From Burkholderiaceae bacterium (lineage in GTDB: Bacteria > Pseudomonadota > Gammaproteobacteria > Burkholderiales > Burkholderiaceae): a DNA stretch of 17,654 bases. The stretch lies in NCBI GenBank assembly GCA_947372155.1, contig CANBSM010000018.1, positions 1-17,654 on the forward strand. Direction: 5' to 3'. This document shows, piece after piece, positions 1 through 8,305 of the stretch (positions are counted from its first letter, which is position 1; the number at the start of each line of letters is the position of its first letter). The notes below the pieces were generated by a model that was not told where the DNA came from, did not search any database, and saw only the letters and a program-made list of their open reading frames with translations. The translations under genes were made by a program, and so were the position numbers.

Positions 1-401
1 GCAGAAATTGCGCGAGCAAAAAATTCAATTTCACTCCACACATCGATTTCAGCCTGCTCAGCCTTAACCAAGAAAGCATAGGTTGGGTCTTGCACCGGAG
101 AAAGTCCCGGGCTAATACCAATCACGTCAATATTCTTCAGTAAGCTTTCATCCAGGGGACCAAAACAAACATCTTTGAGGCCAGCAATCCGAAGCTCTTC
201 CAGCCAAGCATTTTGACGCACAGTAAAGGAGGTTTGATCACGTGTATCCGCTAAGCGGACTTCGGCGCCATTTCGTAGGCACCACTTCGCCATAGCTACG
301 CCAGACTCGCCCAATCCCAAGATAAGGAATCGATTTGGAGCTTGGTAACCTTCATCACTCATGAAGGCTGCATTTGCAAAGGTATTTTCTAAAATCAACA
401 T
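1..401 (-). CDS. murD: UDP-N-acetylmuramoylalanine--D-glutamate ligase MurD, N-terminal part (cut by window edge)
   Basis: MurD adds D-glutamate to UDP-MurNAc-L-alanine in the cytoplasm, using ATP. Only about 133 codons are inside the window. The reverse-strand reading from the ATG at 401 gives a Rossmann-like start, RFLILGLGESGVAMAKW, followed by GAEVRLADTR and later IGISPGLSP, which fits the UDP-binding N-terminal domain of MurD. The ATP-binding and C-terminal domains lie beyond the left edge. The gene begins 13 bases after the mraY stop, the usual position in the dcw cluster. The start is uncertain: neither the ATG at 401 nor the in-frame ATG at 362 (MSDEGYQAP...) has a clear Shine-Dalgarno site, and the first 13 residues from 401 are not obviously conserved. 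The identity is firm; the exact start is not. Confidence 0.9.
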   Translation of the reverse strand, partial: MLILENTFANAAFMSDEGYQAPNRFLILGLGESGVAMAKWCLRNGAEVRLADTRDQTSFTVRQNAWLEELRIAGLKDVCFGPLDESLLKNIDVIGISPGLSPVQDPTYAFLVKAEQAEIDVWSEIEFFARAIS

Positions 402-414
402 ATTTACTTTTGGA

Positions 415-1584
415 TCACCGTAACTTCAAGCTAGATAAGCCAATTAAGACTAGGAGGATGGTAATGATCCAGAAACGCACAACCACTTGTGTTTCCTTCC
501 AACCACCCAATTCAAAATGGTGATGCAATGGCGCCATCCGGAAAATACGGCGACCCTCTCCAAAATGCTTTTTAGTGAGCTTGAACCAAAATACTTGGAG
601 CATTACTGAAACAGTCTCAGCTACAAAAATGCCACCCATCACAAACAGCACAATTTCTTGACGAACAATCACGGCGATAGTGCCAAGAGCGCCGCCCAAA
701 GCAAGTGCGCCTACATCGCCCATAAATACTTGTGCCGGATGCGTGTTGTACCAAAGGAAGGCCAGCCCAGCGCCGCCCATGGCTCCACAGAAAATCATTA
801 ACTCACCAGCGCCTGGAATATAAGGAAAGAGGAGGTACTTTGCATAAATAGCATTACCCATCACGTAGGCAAAAGCACCTAGAGCGGCACCTACCAAAAT
901 GACTGGCATGATAACTAAGCCATCAAGACCATCTGTCAAATTAACAGCATTACTGCTACCAACAATCACCAAGTAACTCAAAATAATGAATCCCATTACT
1001 CCTAAGGGATAGCTAATTTCTTTCATGAATGGGATCAGCAAATTGGTTTTAGCAGGCAGATCTAAAGCAAATCCACTTCTTAACCAGTCATAAAACAATT
1101 GCAACACCTTCAGGTTATTCACCTCAGAAACAGAGAATGCAAGATAGATGGCAGCAAATAAACCGATCAAGGTTTGCCAGAAGAACTTTTCTCTTGAGGC
1201 CATCCCTTTAGGATCTTTGTAGACCACTTTACGGTAGTCGTCTACCCAGCCCACCAAACCAAAACCAAAGGTCACAATCATCACAATCCAAATAAATCGG
1301 TTGCTGAGATCAGCCCACAACATGCATGAGATAAAGATACCAATCAAAATCAAAACCCCACCCATGGTTGGGGTGCCCGATTTCACTAAATGGGTTTGTG
1401 GTCCATCCGTGCGGACTGCCTGACCAATCTTTAGGGCGCTTAATTTTCGAATCACCCAAGGTCCAGCAGCCAAACCAATCAATAATGCAGTCACCGTTGC
1501 CATCACCGCTCTAAAAGTGATGTAGTTAAATACTCGAAAGAATCCGAAATCATCTTGCAACCATTGCGCCAACATTAAGAGCAT
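415..1584 (-). CDS. mraY: Phospho-N-acetylmuramoyl-pentapeptide transferase MraY
   Basis: MraY transfers phospho-MurNAc-pentapeptide from UDP to undecaprenyl phosphate, making lipid I in the inner membrane. The 389-residue protein is a polytopic membrane protein with many hydrophobic segments. Family motifs are all present: VDDYRK with D115/D116, [12 protein letters not shown] around 212-223 with D218 and D221, [12 protein letters not shown] with D290, and the histidine cluster HHHFELGGW at 354-362. It is about 30 residues longer than E. coli MraY, mainly in the loop around 160-195; from memory this length is normal in Burkholderiales. The ATG at 1584 is chosen because a perfect AGGAGG lies 7 bases upstream (1592-1597), although a second in-frame ATG exists at 1575. 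It overlaps the murF end by 10 bases and is followed by murD. Confidence 0.97.
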   Translation of the reverse strand: MLLMLAQWLQDDFGFFRVFNYITFRAVMATVTALLIGLAAGPWVIRKLSALKIGQAVRTDGPQTHLVKSGTPTMGGVLILIGIFISCMLWADLSNRFIWIVMIVTFGFGLVGWVDDYRKVVYKDPKGMASREKFFWQTLIGLFAAIYLAFSVSEVNNLKVLQLFYDWLRSGFALDLPAKTNLLIPFMKEISYPLGVMGFIILSYLVIVGSSNAVNLTDGLDGLVIMPVILVGAALGAFAYVMGNAIYAKYLLFPYIPGAGELMIFCGAMGGAGLAFLWYNTHPAQVFMGDVGALALGGALGTIAVIVRQEIVLFVMGGIFVAETVSVMLQVFWFKLTKKHFGEGRRIFRMAPLHHHFELGGWKETQVVVRFWIITILLVLIGLSSLKLR

Positions 1585-3023
1585 GTTTTAGCCTCCTCTA
1601 ACAGGGCCTGTACTACACGCTCCATGCGCATAAATCGTGAACCTTTAACCAAAATGTTTAAGTGTTGATCATTACCACTGGACTGGGCATGCAAAGCATC
1701 TCTTAACTGCATGATGAGACTATCCATATCGGCAAAATGAGTGGCAGTAGATGCAGTCACTTCATTACCAACAACCTCATTAAATCCTTGCAGGGCAAAT
1801 TGACATTGCCCTCCCAAAGCAAATAGTTTTGAAATTCCTTGCTCAGCAGCATAAGCTCCCACTTCACGATGGAACTCGGGGCCCTGATCACCAACTTCAC
1901 CCATATCACCCAAAATCAACCAAGATAAATTACCTGATTGTTTTAAAGCATCGATAGCCGCTCTTACAGAATCCGGATTAGCGTTGTAGCTATCGTCAAT
2001 TAAGGTGTGATTTGAATCAATCACCTTTGCTTGCATACGCCCATTGACTGGAGAGAATGATTCAAGGCCTTGCTTAATTTTTTCAAGACTCACACCGGCT
2101 GCGATACCAACAGCACTTGCTGCCAAAGCATTGCGAACATTGTGACTACCTAAGGTATTTAACTGAACTTCAATAGTTCCTTGTTCGGTTTTGATCTGTA
2201 CATGCCCATTACTTAATAAGCTTCCGGTTACGGCAGCTGACAGTGTGGTCTGCGCAGATGACAATACAAAATCGATAATCTTGCGGTCTGCAGCAGCCTG
2301 GCGCCAAACACTTGAAAATTCTGAGTCTGCTGGGAATACTGCAATACCATCACTTGGTAAGGCACGAATAGCATCAGAATGTTCTTCTGCTACTGCCGCT
2401 ACCGTAGCCATGAATTCTTGATGTTCGCGTTGAGCATTATTAATTAATGCAATATTCGCTTGAGCAATGGCAGCCAACTGCGCTGTTTCACCGGGATGAT
2501 TCATGCCCAGCTCAACTACCGCAAGACGATCGGTCGAGCGCAATTTCAAGAGCGTTAGTGGCAAACCGATATCGTTATTCAGATTTCCTTTAGTGACCAA
2601 AGTATGTTGCTCACCAACTGCGGCTTTGAAGATCGAAGCAATCATTTCTTTAACGGTAGTCTTACCATTGCTGCCAGTAACCAATGCCAAAGGAATGGGG
2701 TGATTAGCACGCCATGCTTTTGCTAAATTTCCTAAACCGACACGCGTATTTGAAACACAAATAGCAGGTAAGTCTGGCGGGCATTTATCTTGGGCGCTAA
2801 TTAGGGCAGCGCTAGCGCCTGCCTTAGCCACATCAGATAAAAAGTCGTGCGCATCAAAGCGCTCGCCAACCAAAGCTACAAATAATTCATTACGATCGAT
2901 CTGGCGACTATCGCTACCTACTCGAGAAATAGATACTTCTCGAGTAGTATCTGCAGAAGTATTAATCAACGTGCTGCCAGGCAACATTGCCTGTGCTTGA
3001 GCAAGAGTAGTCATGATAGACAT
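1575..3023 (-). CDS. murF: UDP-N-acetylmuramoyl-tripeptide--D-alanyl-D-alanine ligase MurF
   Basis: MurF attaches the D-Ala-D-Ala dipeptide to UDP-MurNAc-tripeptide in the cytoplasm with ATP, completing the pentapeptide that MraY uses. The 482-residue protein has the three-domain Mur ligase layout: a substrate-binding N-terminus ([14 protein letters not shown]), the ATP P-loop TGSNGKTT with K121, the central stretch [11 protein letters not shown], and later [16 protein letters not shown] and LGDMGEVG, which are typical of MurF. It is about 30 residues longer than E. coli MurF. The start at 3023 shares a TGATG junction with the murE stop and has AGGAGG 9 bases upstream. An oddity is the segment [12 protein letters not shown] (208-219): I see no lysine where other MurF enzymes have the AKGE lysine thought to be carbamoylated. 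murE and murF are separate genes here, not fused. Confidence 0.96.
   Translation of the reverse strand: MSIMTTLAQAQAMLPGSTLINTSADTTREVSISRVGSDSRQIDRNELFVALVGERFDAHDFLSDVAKAGASAALISAQDKCPPDLPAICVSNTRVGLGNLAKAWRANHPIPLALVTGSNGKTTVKEMIASIFKAAVGEQHTLVTKGNLNNDIGLPLTLLKLRSTDRLAVVELGMNHPGETAQLAAIAQANIALINNAQREHQEFMATVAAVAEEHSDAIRALPSDGIAVFPADSEFSSVWRQAAADRKIIDFVLSSAQTTLSAAVTGSLLSNGHVQIKTEQGTIEVQLNTLGSHNVRNALAASAVGIAAGVSLEKIKQGLESFSPVNGRMQAKVIDSNHTLIDDSYNANPDSVRAAIDALKQSGNLSWLILGDMGEVGDQGPEFHREVGAYAAEQGISKLFALGGQCQFALQGFNEVVGNEVTASTATHFADMDSLIMQLRDALHAQSSGNDQHLNILVKGSRFMRMERVVQALLEEAKTCS
1592..1597 (-). promoter_or_regulatory. Strong Shine-Dalgarno site of mraY
   Basis: AGGAGG on the minus strand lies 7 bases before the ATG at 1584, inside the last codons of murF. 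It supports 1584 over the in-frame ATG at 1575 as the mraY start and allows re-initiation by ribosomes finishing murF. Confidence 0.8.
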
Positions 3024-4582
3024 CAGACTCCGCCTCCTGCAGCCAAGCGAATGTGTTCTTGATCAGAAAAATCAAATTTCTTGCCATTGATTTCTTGAGT
3101 AGTCTCATGGCCCTTGCCAGCAACCAGAACAATATCGCGGGCATCCGCATGACGAATTGCAGCCATGATGGCAGCTGCACGATCAGCGATTACTTGAATA
3201 TTTTGAGCGTCCTTACGAATACCACTGCGTACCATCTGCATGATGGCCTGTGGATCCTCAGAGCGAGGGTTGTCACTGGTAATCAGAATATGTTCTGCAT
3301 TGCGCTCTGCGACAGCGCCCATTAGCGAGCGCTTACCAGAATCGCGGTCACCGCCACAACCAAAGACACACCAAATTTTTCCACCACGCTGCTCAGCAAC
3401 GGGGCGTAATGCTTGTAAGGTTTTTTCCAAAGCATCCGGGGTATGTGCGTAATCCACAACTGCTAACAAGCCCTCTGTCTTTTGAGATTTACCCAAAGGA
3501 ATTAACTCCATGCGACCAAGCACGGGATTTAATTGACTGATTTTTTGAGTAGCTAATTTAAAATCCATACCCTGCGAAAGCAATACCGTCCATACTGCAA
3601 GCGCATTACTTACATTAAATTCACCTAACAAAGGAATGTGTAATTGAGCGCTTTCTACCCCATCACAAATGAAACTTGCGTTGTAACCCGCTCCACTTAG
3701 CAGAATATCTTTTACATAAGTACGGGATAAACGATCGCCAAATTTTTCAAATCCCTGAAACGCGGACTGAGACAATGAATACGCCCAGACCTTCAAGCCC
3801 TGTTTTGCCAGCAAGTTCATGGCAAGCTCTCGACCAAAAGCATCATCTAAGTTAATCACTGCATGCTCAAGACCAGATTGCTGAAATAACTTAGCTTTTG
3901 CCTCAGCATAATCAGCCATGCTGCCGTGGTAATCCAAATGATCCTGTGTCAGATTCGTAAATACTGCACAGTGGATTTCCGTACCAGCGATTCTCTCTTG
4001 ATGCAAAGCATGTGAAGATACTTCCATCGCGACTTGTTTTGCCCCAACACTGCGTAATGCTGCTAGCTGAGTTTGTAATTTAGGCGCATCTGGAGTGGTA
4101 TAGCCAGTCTGAACCAATGCACCAGGGAATCCAGAGCCTAAAGTACCTAAAACTGCCGTGCGATGATTGCTAGTATCCAAAGCTTGGGCCAACCACTGCG
4201 TAATGCTGGTTTTACCGTTAGTGCCAGTAACGCCAATGATTTTTAATTCTTTACTCGGATAGCCATACCATTGTGCACATAGCTCACCTACTTTTGCAGC
4301 CAGATTTTCAACAGCAAAACATAGTGGATGATCTAAATATTGTTGACCTTGACTATCCATACCCACTGGATCGAACACCACTGCGGCGGCTCCGCCCTTC
4401 AATGCTGCATCAATAAATTGACGACCATCACGCAAGGCATTGCCATGACCTACTGGATAGGCAAAAAAGATATCGCCAGACTCAAGCTGGCGACTATCCG
4501 CACATACTTTTGCAGAGGAATTCGCTAGAGTATGTAAGTGGTCAATCAAATGATTGGTGTCTATTTTCAAATCCACCCTCAT
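3023..4582 (-). CDS. murE: UDP-N-acetylmuramoyl-L-alanyl-D-glutamate--2,6-diaminopimelate ligase MurE
   Basis: MurE adds meso-diaminopimelate to UDP-MurNAc-L-Ala-D-Glu in the cytoplasm. The protein has 519 residues. Visible motifs are the P-loop TGTNGKTS (119-126, K124), SSHALHQERIAG near 190-200, DHLDYHGSMADYAEAK ending in K229 (the position of the carbamoylated lysine), VDYAHTPDALE near 376, and DNPR at 437-440. The DNPR sequence is the marker of diaminopimelate-specific enzymes as opposed to lysine-adding ones, so a Gram-negative type meso-DAP peptidoglycan is predicted. The start at 4582 forms an ATGA overlap with the ftsI stop; only a weak GAAG ribosome site precedes it, consistent with coupling to ftsI translation. 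Confidence 0.97.
   Translation of the reverse strand: MRVDLKIDTNHLIDHLHTLANSSAKVCADSRQLESGDIFFAYPVGHGNALRDGRQFIDAALKGGAAAVVFDPVGMDSQGQQYLDHPLCFAVENLAAKVGELCAQWYGYPSKELKIIGVTGTNGKTSITQWLAQALDTSNHRTAVLGTLGSGFPGALVQTGYTTPDAPKLQTQLAALRSVGAKQVAMEVSSHALHQERIAGTEIHCAVFTNLTQDHLDYHGSMADYAEAKAKLFQQSGLEHAVINLDDAFGRELAMNLLAKQGLKVWAYSLSQSAFQGFEKFGDRLSRTYVKDILLSGAGYNASFICDGVESAQLHIPLLGEFNVSNALAVWTVLLSQGMDFKLATQKISQLNPVLGRMELIPLGKSQKTEGLLAVVDYAHTPDALEKTLQALRPVAEQRGGKIWCVFGCGGDRDSGKRSLMGAVAERNAEHILITSDNPRSEDPQAIMQMVRSGIRKDAQNIQVIADRAAAIMAAIRHADARDIVLVAGKGHETTQEINGKKFDFSDQEHIRLAAGGGV
3033..3038 (-). promoter_or_regulatory. Strong Shine-Dalgarno site of murF
   Basis: AGGAGG on the minus strand lies within the last codons of murE, 9 bases before the murF ATG at 3023; a GGAG also lies 4 bases before it. 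Together with the TGATG stop/start junction this indicates translational coupling of murE and murF. Confidence 0.75.
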
Positions 4583-6351
4583 CGCTTCAAAACCACATGT
4601 TGGGCCTGTGCAGTTGAAGGCCGAATTTCTTCTGGAGATTTATCTTCCAGGACCATTTGCTTTACTTTGTTGTCTGGCAAGACATTCAATGAGCGCAGTG
4701 TCTCACCAACAATTGTTGAGAATACGGGTGCTGCAACATCACCGCCATAGTGGCTTCCGCCAGTGGGCTCATCAATCATTACCGCAACAACAATACGTGG
4801 CGCACTAATGGGGGCGAGTCCAGCAAAGTAGGCGCGATAAGAATTGCCATATCCTTTGCCAACTAATTTATGGGCAGTACCTGTTTTTCCGCCAACACGA
4901 TAACCTTCGGCCTGCGCTTTGATTGCAGTACCACCCGGCTCAGTAACTGCTTCCATCATGTTGCGCATTTCAATGGCGGTTTTTGGTGAGAGCACTTTAA
5001 CGCCTGGCTTGAACTCGGGACTACGCTCAATCGTCAAGGGGACCAATTCGCCATCACGTGCAAAGACCGTGTATGCGCGCGCTACCTGAAAGAGTGATGC
5101 AGAAATACCATAGCCAAACGCAATACGCGCCTGATCAGTAGGCATCCACTTCTTAAAAGGATGTACCGTGCCACCAACAGCGCCAGGGAAACCAATTTTC
5201 GGCGCTTGCCCCAAGCCAACCGCAGTATAAAAATCCCACATCTCTTCAGGGGAAAGATTATTCATGGCAATCTTTGCGGTGCCAATATTGCTCGACTTCT
5301 GAATAATTTGCGCGACTGTTAGATTTCCATAAGGATGGGTGTCTGTAATAGGTTTAGGTCCTACTAAATATTTCGCACCAATCACCATATTGGTATCCGG
5401 CTTGACTACGCCTTTTTCCAAAGCAATTGAAATGGTTAACGGCTTCATCGTAGAACCTGGCTCGAAGGTATCAGTCAATACGCGATTACGTAATTGCTCG
5501 CCCGTTAAATACCTTCGATCATTTGGGTTGTAGCTTGGGTAATTTGCCAATGCTAGAATCTCGCCCGTTTGCGTATCGAGTACTACAGCGCCACCCGCTT
5601 TAGCGTGATGCTTTTCAACAGCGTCTTTAACTGCGTTATAGGCCAAGAACTGAATCTTGCTATCAATGGATAGGTTTAAATCTTTTCCATTTTGTGGCAA
5701 CTGCAAGATCGCAACATCTTCAACAACACGGCCCAAGCGATCAACCACCACACGTCTTTGACCAGGATGACCAGCAAGCTCATTCTCACGAGAAAGCTCC
5801 ATGCCTTCCTGGCCCTTGTCATTCACATTCGTAAAGCCAACTACGTGCGCCATTGCTTCGCCTTCTGGGTAGAAGCGGCGATATTCATTATTTAAACCAA
5901 TGCCTGGAATTTCTAAGAGCTTAATTTGTTGTGCGACCGCTGGATCTACCTGGCGCTTTAAGAAAACCTGCTTGCGCTCTTCTTTCAACTTCTTTCGTAA
6001 CTCGGCTTCACTCATCTGCAAAAGGCTTGCCAATTTCTGCACTTTGTCTGCAGCCAAATCATCTGGAACGGTATCGTTATAGGCAATCACCGACTTGGCT
6101 TCCAAGCTCGTTGCAATCACTTGGCCGTTACGATCCAAAATTTTTCCGCGACTAGCGGGTAGCTCTAATTCACGCTGAGTGCCACGCACACCCTTGGCTT
6201 CATAGAATGCATTTCCTGGGCCCTGAATCCAAAACGCGCGCAATAACAGCATCATGAACACAAAGAATAAGAGGAATAACATCAAACGCGACCGCCACAT
6301 TGGCAGGCGCAATACTAAATTTGGCGTAGTAGAGAAGCCAACCGGTCTCAT
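4579..6351 (-). CDS. ftsI: Septal peptidoglycan transpeptidase FtsI (penicillin-binding protein 3)
   Basis: FtsI is the class B penicillin-binding protein that crosslinks septal peptidoglycan, working with the FtsW glycosyltransferase and the FtsQLB complex. It has 590 residues, close to E. coli FtsI (588). A short cytoplasmic N-terminus is followed by one membrane anchor at about 20-42. The pedestal domain contains ASRGKILDRNG (66-76). The transpeptidase domain shows all three penicilloyl-serine motifs: STMK (S300, K303), SSN (353-355) and KTGTA (489-493). All catalytic residues are present, so the enzyme should be active. The ATG at 6351 overlaps the ftsL stop (ATGA) and has an AAGGAGG ribosome site 4 bases upstream at 6356-6362. 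It sits between ftsL and murE, the usual dcw position. Confidence 0.97.
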   Translation of the reverse strand: MRPVGFSTTPNLVLRLPMWRSRLMLFLLFFVFMMLLLRAFWIQGPGNAFYEAKGVRGTQRELELPASRGKILDRNGQVIATSLEAKSVIAYNDTVPDDLAADKVQKLASLLQMSEAELRKKLKEERKQVFLKRQVDPAVAQQIKLLEIPGIGLNNEYRRFYPEGEAMAHVVGFTNVNDKGQEGMELSRENELAGHPGQRRVVVDRLGRVVEDVAILQLPQNGKDLNLSIDSKIQFLAYNAVKDAVEKHHAKAGGAVVLDTQTGEILALANYPSYNPNDRRYLTGEQLRNRVLTDTFEPGSTMKPLTISIALEKGVVKPDTNMVIGAKYLVGPKPITDTHPYGNLTVAQIIQKSSNIGTAKIAMNNLSPEEMWDFYTAVGLGQAPKIGFPGAVGGTVHPFKKWMPTDQARIAFGYGISASLFQVARAYTVFARDGELVPLTIERSPEFKPGVKVLSPKTAIEMRNMMEAVTEPGGTAIKAQAEGYRVGGKTGTAHKLVGKGYGNSYRAYFAGLAPISAPRIVVAVMIDEPTGGSHYGGDVAAPVFSTIVGETLRSLNVLPDNKVKQMVLEDKSPEEIRPSTAQAQHVVLKR

Positions 6352-6614
6352 TTCGCCTCCTTCAGGTACAAGGTACGCTCAGGAGAAATCGGGGACATAT
6401 GCAATTGATTGCGAGCAACATCACGAATTCGTGCAGACTTCGAAAGATTTCGTTGCTCGTACTCCAAGCGTAACCATTCTTGGTTTAACTTGCGCTCTTC
6501 TATCTGAGCACGCTCTTGCAGAATGAATAATTTACGTGCACGCTGCTGAGCAGCAACCAGGGATAAGGCGCAAATCAATAGCAAGGCTAGCAGGGTCAAG
6601 GTGGCACGATTCAT
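6348..6614 (-). CDS. ftsL: Cell division protein FtsL
   Basis: FtsL is a small bitopic membrane protein of the divisome that forms a complex with FtsB and FtsQ and helps activate FtsWI. The 88-residue product shows the expected shape: a very short N-terminus, one hydrophobic helix at about 4-22, then a charged heptad-like stretch ([18 protein letters not shown] and onward) that would form a periplasmic coiled coil, ending in [14 protein letters not shown]. Sequence conservation in this family is low, so the call depends strongly on its position between rsmH and ftsI, with 4-base ATGA overlaps on both sides. GGGAG lies 7 bases before the ATG at 6614. Confidence 0.93.
   Translation of the reverse strand: MNRATLTLLALLLICALSLVAAQQRARKLFILQERAQIEERKLNQEWLRLEYEQRNLSKSARIRDVARNQLHMSPISPERTLYLKEAK
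6356..6362 (-). promoter_or_regulatory. Strong Shine-Dalgarno site of ftsI
   Basis: AAGGAGG on the minus strand, 4 bases before the ftsI ATG at 6351 and within the final codons of ftsL. It fixes the ftsI start at the ATGA overlap. Confidence 0.8.
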
Positions 6615-7561
6615 TCAGCCACTCCCATGCGCTTTTCAGCTACGCGCATAATTGCTGAACGGGCACGAGGATTTTCAGACACCTCCGCATCACTAGGCTT
6701 AATACGGCCAATAATTTCTAGGGCACTTTGTGGCAAGTCTTTTTCGCGCACCGGTAAACCACGGGGCACTTCGACTTTTGCATGCGCTTTCATAAACTGC
6801 TTCACAATGCGATCTTCTAGCGAATGAAAACTAATCACTGCAAGTCTTGCGCCAGGCTTTAATAATTTCAAAGCTGCTTTTAAGCCAAGCTCCAAATCTT
6901 CTAACTCGCGATTAATAAAAATACGCAATGCTTGAAAAGTTCTTGTTGCAGGATCTTGGCCAGCTTCGCGCGTACGCACCACGCTTGCAACTAGGCTTGC
7001 CAACTGAGTGGTCGTTTTAGGGGAAAGGCCCTCTTCTCGCTTAGCCACGATGGCTTTTGCGATCTGAAATGCAAAGCGTTCTTCTCCGTAAGTCTTAATC
7101 ACGTGAGTGATTTCCTCGGGTGGCGCTTGCTCCAGCCATTCGGCTGCAGTTAAACCATGATCGGTATTCATGCGCATATCGAGCGGACCTTCTCGACGAA
7201 ATGAAAATCCCCGATGCGCTTCGTCCACTTGGGGCGAACTGATTCCCAAGTCCAATAAAATTCCATCGACTGATTCCGCTTCCGCGTACTGATCCATCTG
7301 TGCAAAACTGTCGTGCACGATTTTCAATCGTGGGTCGTTGATTTTTTGCGCCACTGCAATCGCATCCAAATCTTTGTCGAAAGAAATCATGCGCGCTGAA
7401 GGATTCAATTCTTTGAGCAATGCCTGTGTATGACCACCGCGCCCGAAGGTTCCATCGATCACTAAAATTTTGTTTGCTGCAGTTTGATTTTGAATCAGCG
7501 GACCGCCAACTAGCGCCGTCACCGCCTCGGCCAGTAATACTGGGCGATGAGTTATGTTCAT
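6611..7561 (-). CDS. rsmH: 16S rRNA (cytosine(1402)-N4)-methyltransferase RsmH (MraW)
   Basis: RsmH methylates N4 of C1402 in the decoding centre of 16S rRNA using S-adenosylmethionine. The 316-residue product begins [14 protein letters not shown], followed by the SAM-binding loop [14 protein letters not shown] (36-49), then [11 protein letters not shown] and [14 protein letters not shown], all diagnostic for Rsm[14 protein letters not shown] and [14 protein letters not shown] follow, and the C-terminus [14 protein letters not shown] is also typical. It starts 12 bases after the mraZ stop, with a weak AGGG ribosome site, and its stop overlaps the ftsL ATG. A 160-codon open frame on the same strand (7095-7577) is an out-of-frame shadow of this gene. 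Confidence 0.97.
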   Translation of the reverse strand: MNITHRPVLLAEAVTALVGGPLIQNQTAANKILVIDGTFGRGGHTQALLKELNPSARMISFDKDLDAIAVAQKINDPRLKIVHDSFAQMDQYAEAESVDGILLDLGISSPQVDEAHRGFSFRREGPLDMRMNTDHGLTAAEWLEQAPPEEITHVIKTYGEERFAFQIAKAIVAKREEGLSPKTTTQLASLVASVVRTREAGQDPATRTFQALRIFINRELEDLELGLKAALKLLKPGARLAVISFHSLEDRIVKQFMKAHAKVEVPRGLPVREKDLPQSALEIIGRIKPSDAEVSENPRARSAIMRVAEKRMGVAE

Positions 7562-7573
7562 GGCACCCTGTCA

Positions 7574-8005
7574 TCAAAAATTAAATTGCTTGAGTGCTTC
7601 AGGCATGCCTTGCGCAATCGCAGCCTGTTCTTTTGCAGCATATGTTGCTGCGTCCCACAATTCCAAGTGACTTCCCATGCCAAGCAAAATCACTTCTTTT
7701 TCGATTCCGGCAGCAGCGCGCAATTCTGGGCTCACCAATACACGACCAGCACCATCCAGATCCATTTCCGCTGCGTTACCTAAAAAAATACGGCGCCACC
7801 AATGGGCATCCATCGGAAGTTGGGCAACTCTTCCTCTGAAGGTTTCCCACTCTGGTCTCGGGAAGAGAAGTAAGCAGCCGTCGGGGTGCTTTGTGAGTGT
7901 GATTCGGCCCTCGCCCTGTACCAATAAGGCGTCACGATGCTTTGCCGGCACAGACATGCGGCCTTTTGCATCTAAATTGAGAGCTGACGCACCTTGAAAC
8001 ACCAT
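7574..8005 (-). CDS. mraZ: Transcriptional regulator MraZ
   Basis: MraZ is a DNA-binding protein of the SpoVT/AbrB-like superfamily that represses its own dcw operon in E. coli. The 143-residue sequence has the two tandem half-domains, each with the DxxGR signature: DAKGRMSVP at 12-20 and [12 protein letters not shown] at 84-95. It begins [16 protein letters not shown], a family-typical start. It is the first gene of the dcw cluster here, 12 bases upstream of rsmH. Its upstream region carries a good sigma-70-like promoter overlapped by three phased AAGTGKG repeats, so autoregulation is strongly suggested. The ribosome site is a non-canonical GTGGGG 4 bases before the ATG, embedded in the last repeat. 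Confidence 0.96.
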   Translation of the reverse strand: MVFQGASALNLDAKGRMSVPAKHRDALLVQGEGRITLTKHPDGCLLLFPRPEWETFRGRVAQLPMDAHWWRRIFLGNAAEMDLDGAGRVLVSPELRAAAGIEKEVILLGMGSHLELWDAATYAAKEQAAIAQGMPEALKQFNF

Positions 8006-8009
8006 TTAC

Positions 8010-8036
8010 CCCACTTTTTCACACTTCCTCCCACTT
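8010..8036 (-). promoter_or_regulatory. MraZ operator: three direct repeats in 10-bp phase
   Basis: Reading the minus strand, AAGTGGG (8036-8030), AAGTGTG (8026-8020) and AAGTGGG (8016-8010) repeat with an exact 10-base period, one helical turn. MraZ of E. coli is known to bind TGGGN direct repeats separated by five bases upstream of its own gene, and these boxes match that layout. The first box overlaps the -10 element, the second covers the predicted transcription start, and the third overlaps the mraZ ribosome-binding area. The middle box departs at one base (TGTG for TGGG). Confidence 0.8.
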
Positions 8037-8061
8037 TAGAGGATCGCAGTAAGAGGGTCAA
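8033..8061 (-). promoter_or_regulatory. Predicted sigma-70 promoter of the dcw operon (Pmra)
   Basis: On the minus strand TTGACC (8061-8056, five of six matches to TTGACA) and TAAAGT (8038-8033, four of six to TATAAT) are separated by exactly 17 bases. A start site near 8026 would give a leader of about 20 bases before the mraZ ATG at 8005. The -10 element overlaps the first MraZ-like box, as expected of a repressible promoter. Strength and use are inferred. Confidence 0.7.
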
Positions 8062-8305
8062 GTGTTTTTGAGGGTTTTTTTAGGAATTTCTCTAGTGTTT
8101 ACAAACACTTAGCGTCATGTGTTGAGAAAATAGTGATAATAAAATAGCTACTTGAAACAATGGCTTGGAAAATATACTTAAGAATAGATCTTAGCTATTG
8201 GGCTAGATAATGCATAAATACACTGTATTTAAAAACAGTAATCCTTAAAAAAATACATCAAAATAAATCGAGAATGGATTCTGAGAATTAAATCCGATTT
8301 CTATT
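8062..8305. other. AT-rich intergenic stretch upstream of the dcw promoter; no gene recognised
   Basis: Together with the promoter this forms the 300-base gap between coq7 and mraZ. It is strongly AT-rich and I find no credible coding frame. Visible structure: a dyad AGTGTTT-AC-AAACACT (8094-8109), an inverted pair AATAGCTA/TAGCTATT (8143-8150, 8192-8199), a small dyad ACTGT/ACAGT (8222-8239) and ATTCTGAGAAT (8278-8288). No GC-rich hairpin followed by a T-run is seen after coq7, so I cannot place a rho-independent terminator. The AT-rich block directly upstream of the -35 element could act as an UP-like or protein-binding region; this is inference. Confidence 0.6.
8094..8109. repeat. Perfect 7-bp inverted repeat upstream of Pmra
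   Basis: AGTGTTT, two bases, then AAACACT: a 16-base dyad centred about 43 bases upstream of the predicted -35 element of the dcw promoter. The two-base centre makes it a poor RNA hairpin but a plausible site for a dimeric DNA-binding protein. No regulator can be named. Confidence 0.55.

Noticed and set aside
1040..1110. About 30 extra residues in MraY compared with E. coli as a novel insertion
   Set aside because: From memory, betaproteobacterial MraY proteins are commonly about 389 residues, so this is a lineage feature and all catalytic motifs are intact.
7095..7577. A 160-codon frame on the minus strand inside rsmH
   Set aside because: It is in a shifted frame of a fully conserved gene, its residues show no family pattern, and RsmH accounts for the sequence.
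7677..7997. A 106-codon plus-strand frame opposite mraZ
   Set aside because: It is fully antisense to an intact conserved gene, with low-complexity Ser/Pro/Arg-rich composition expected of a shadow frame and no ribosome site.
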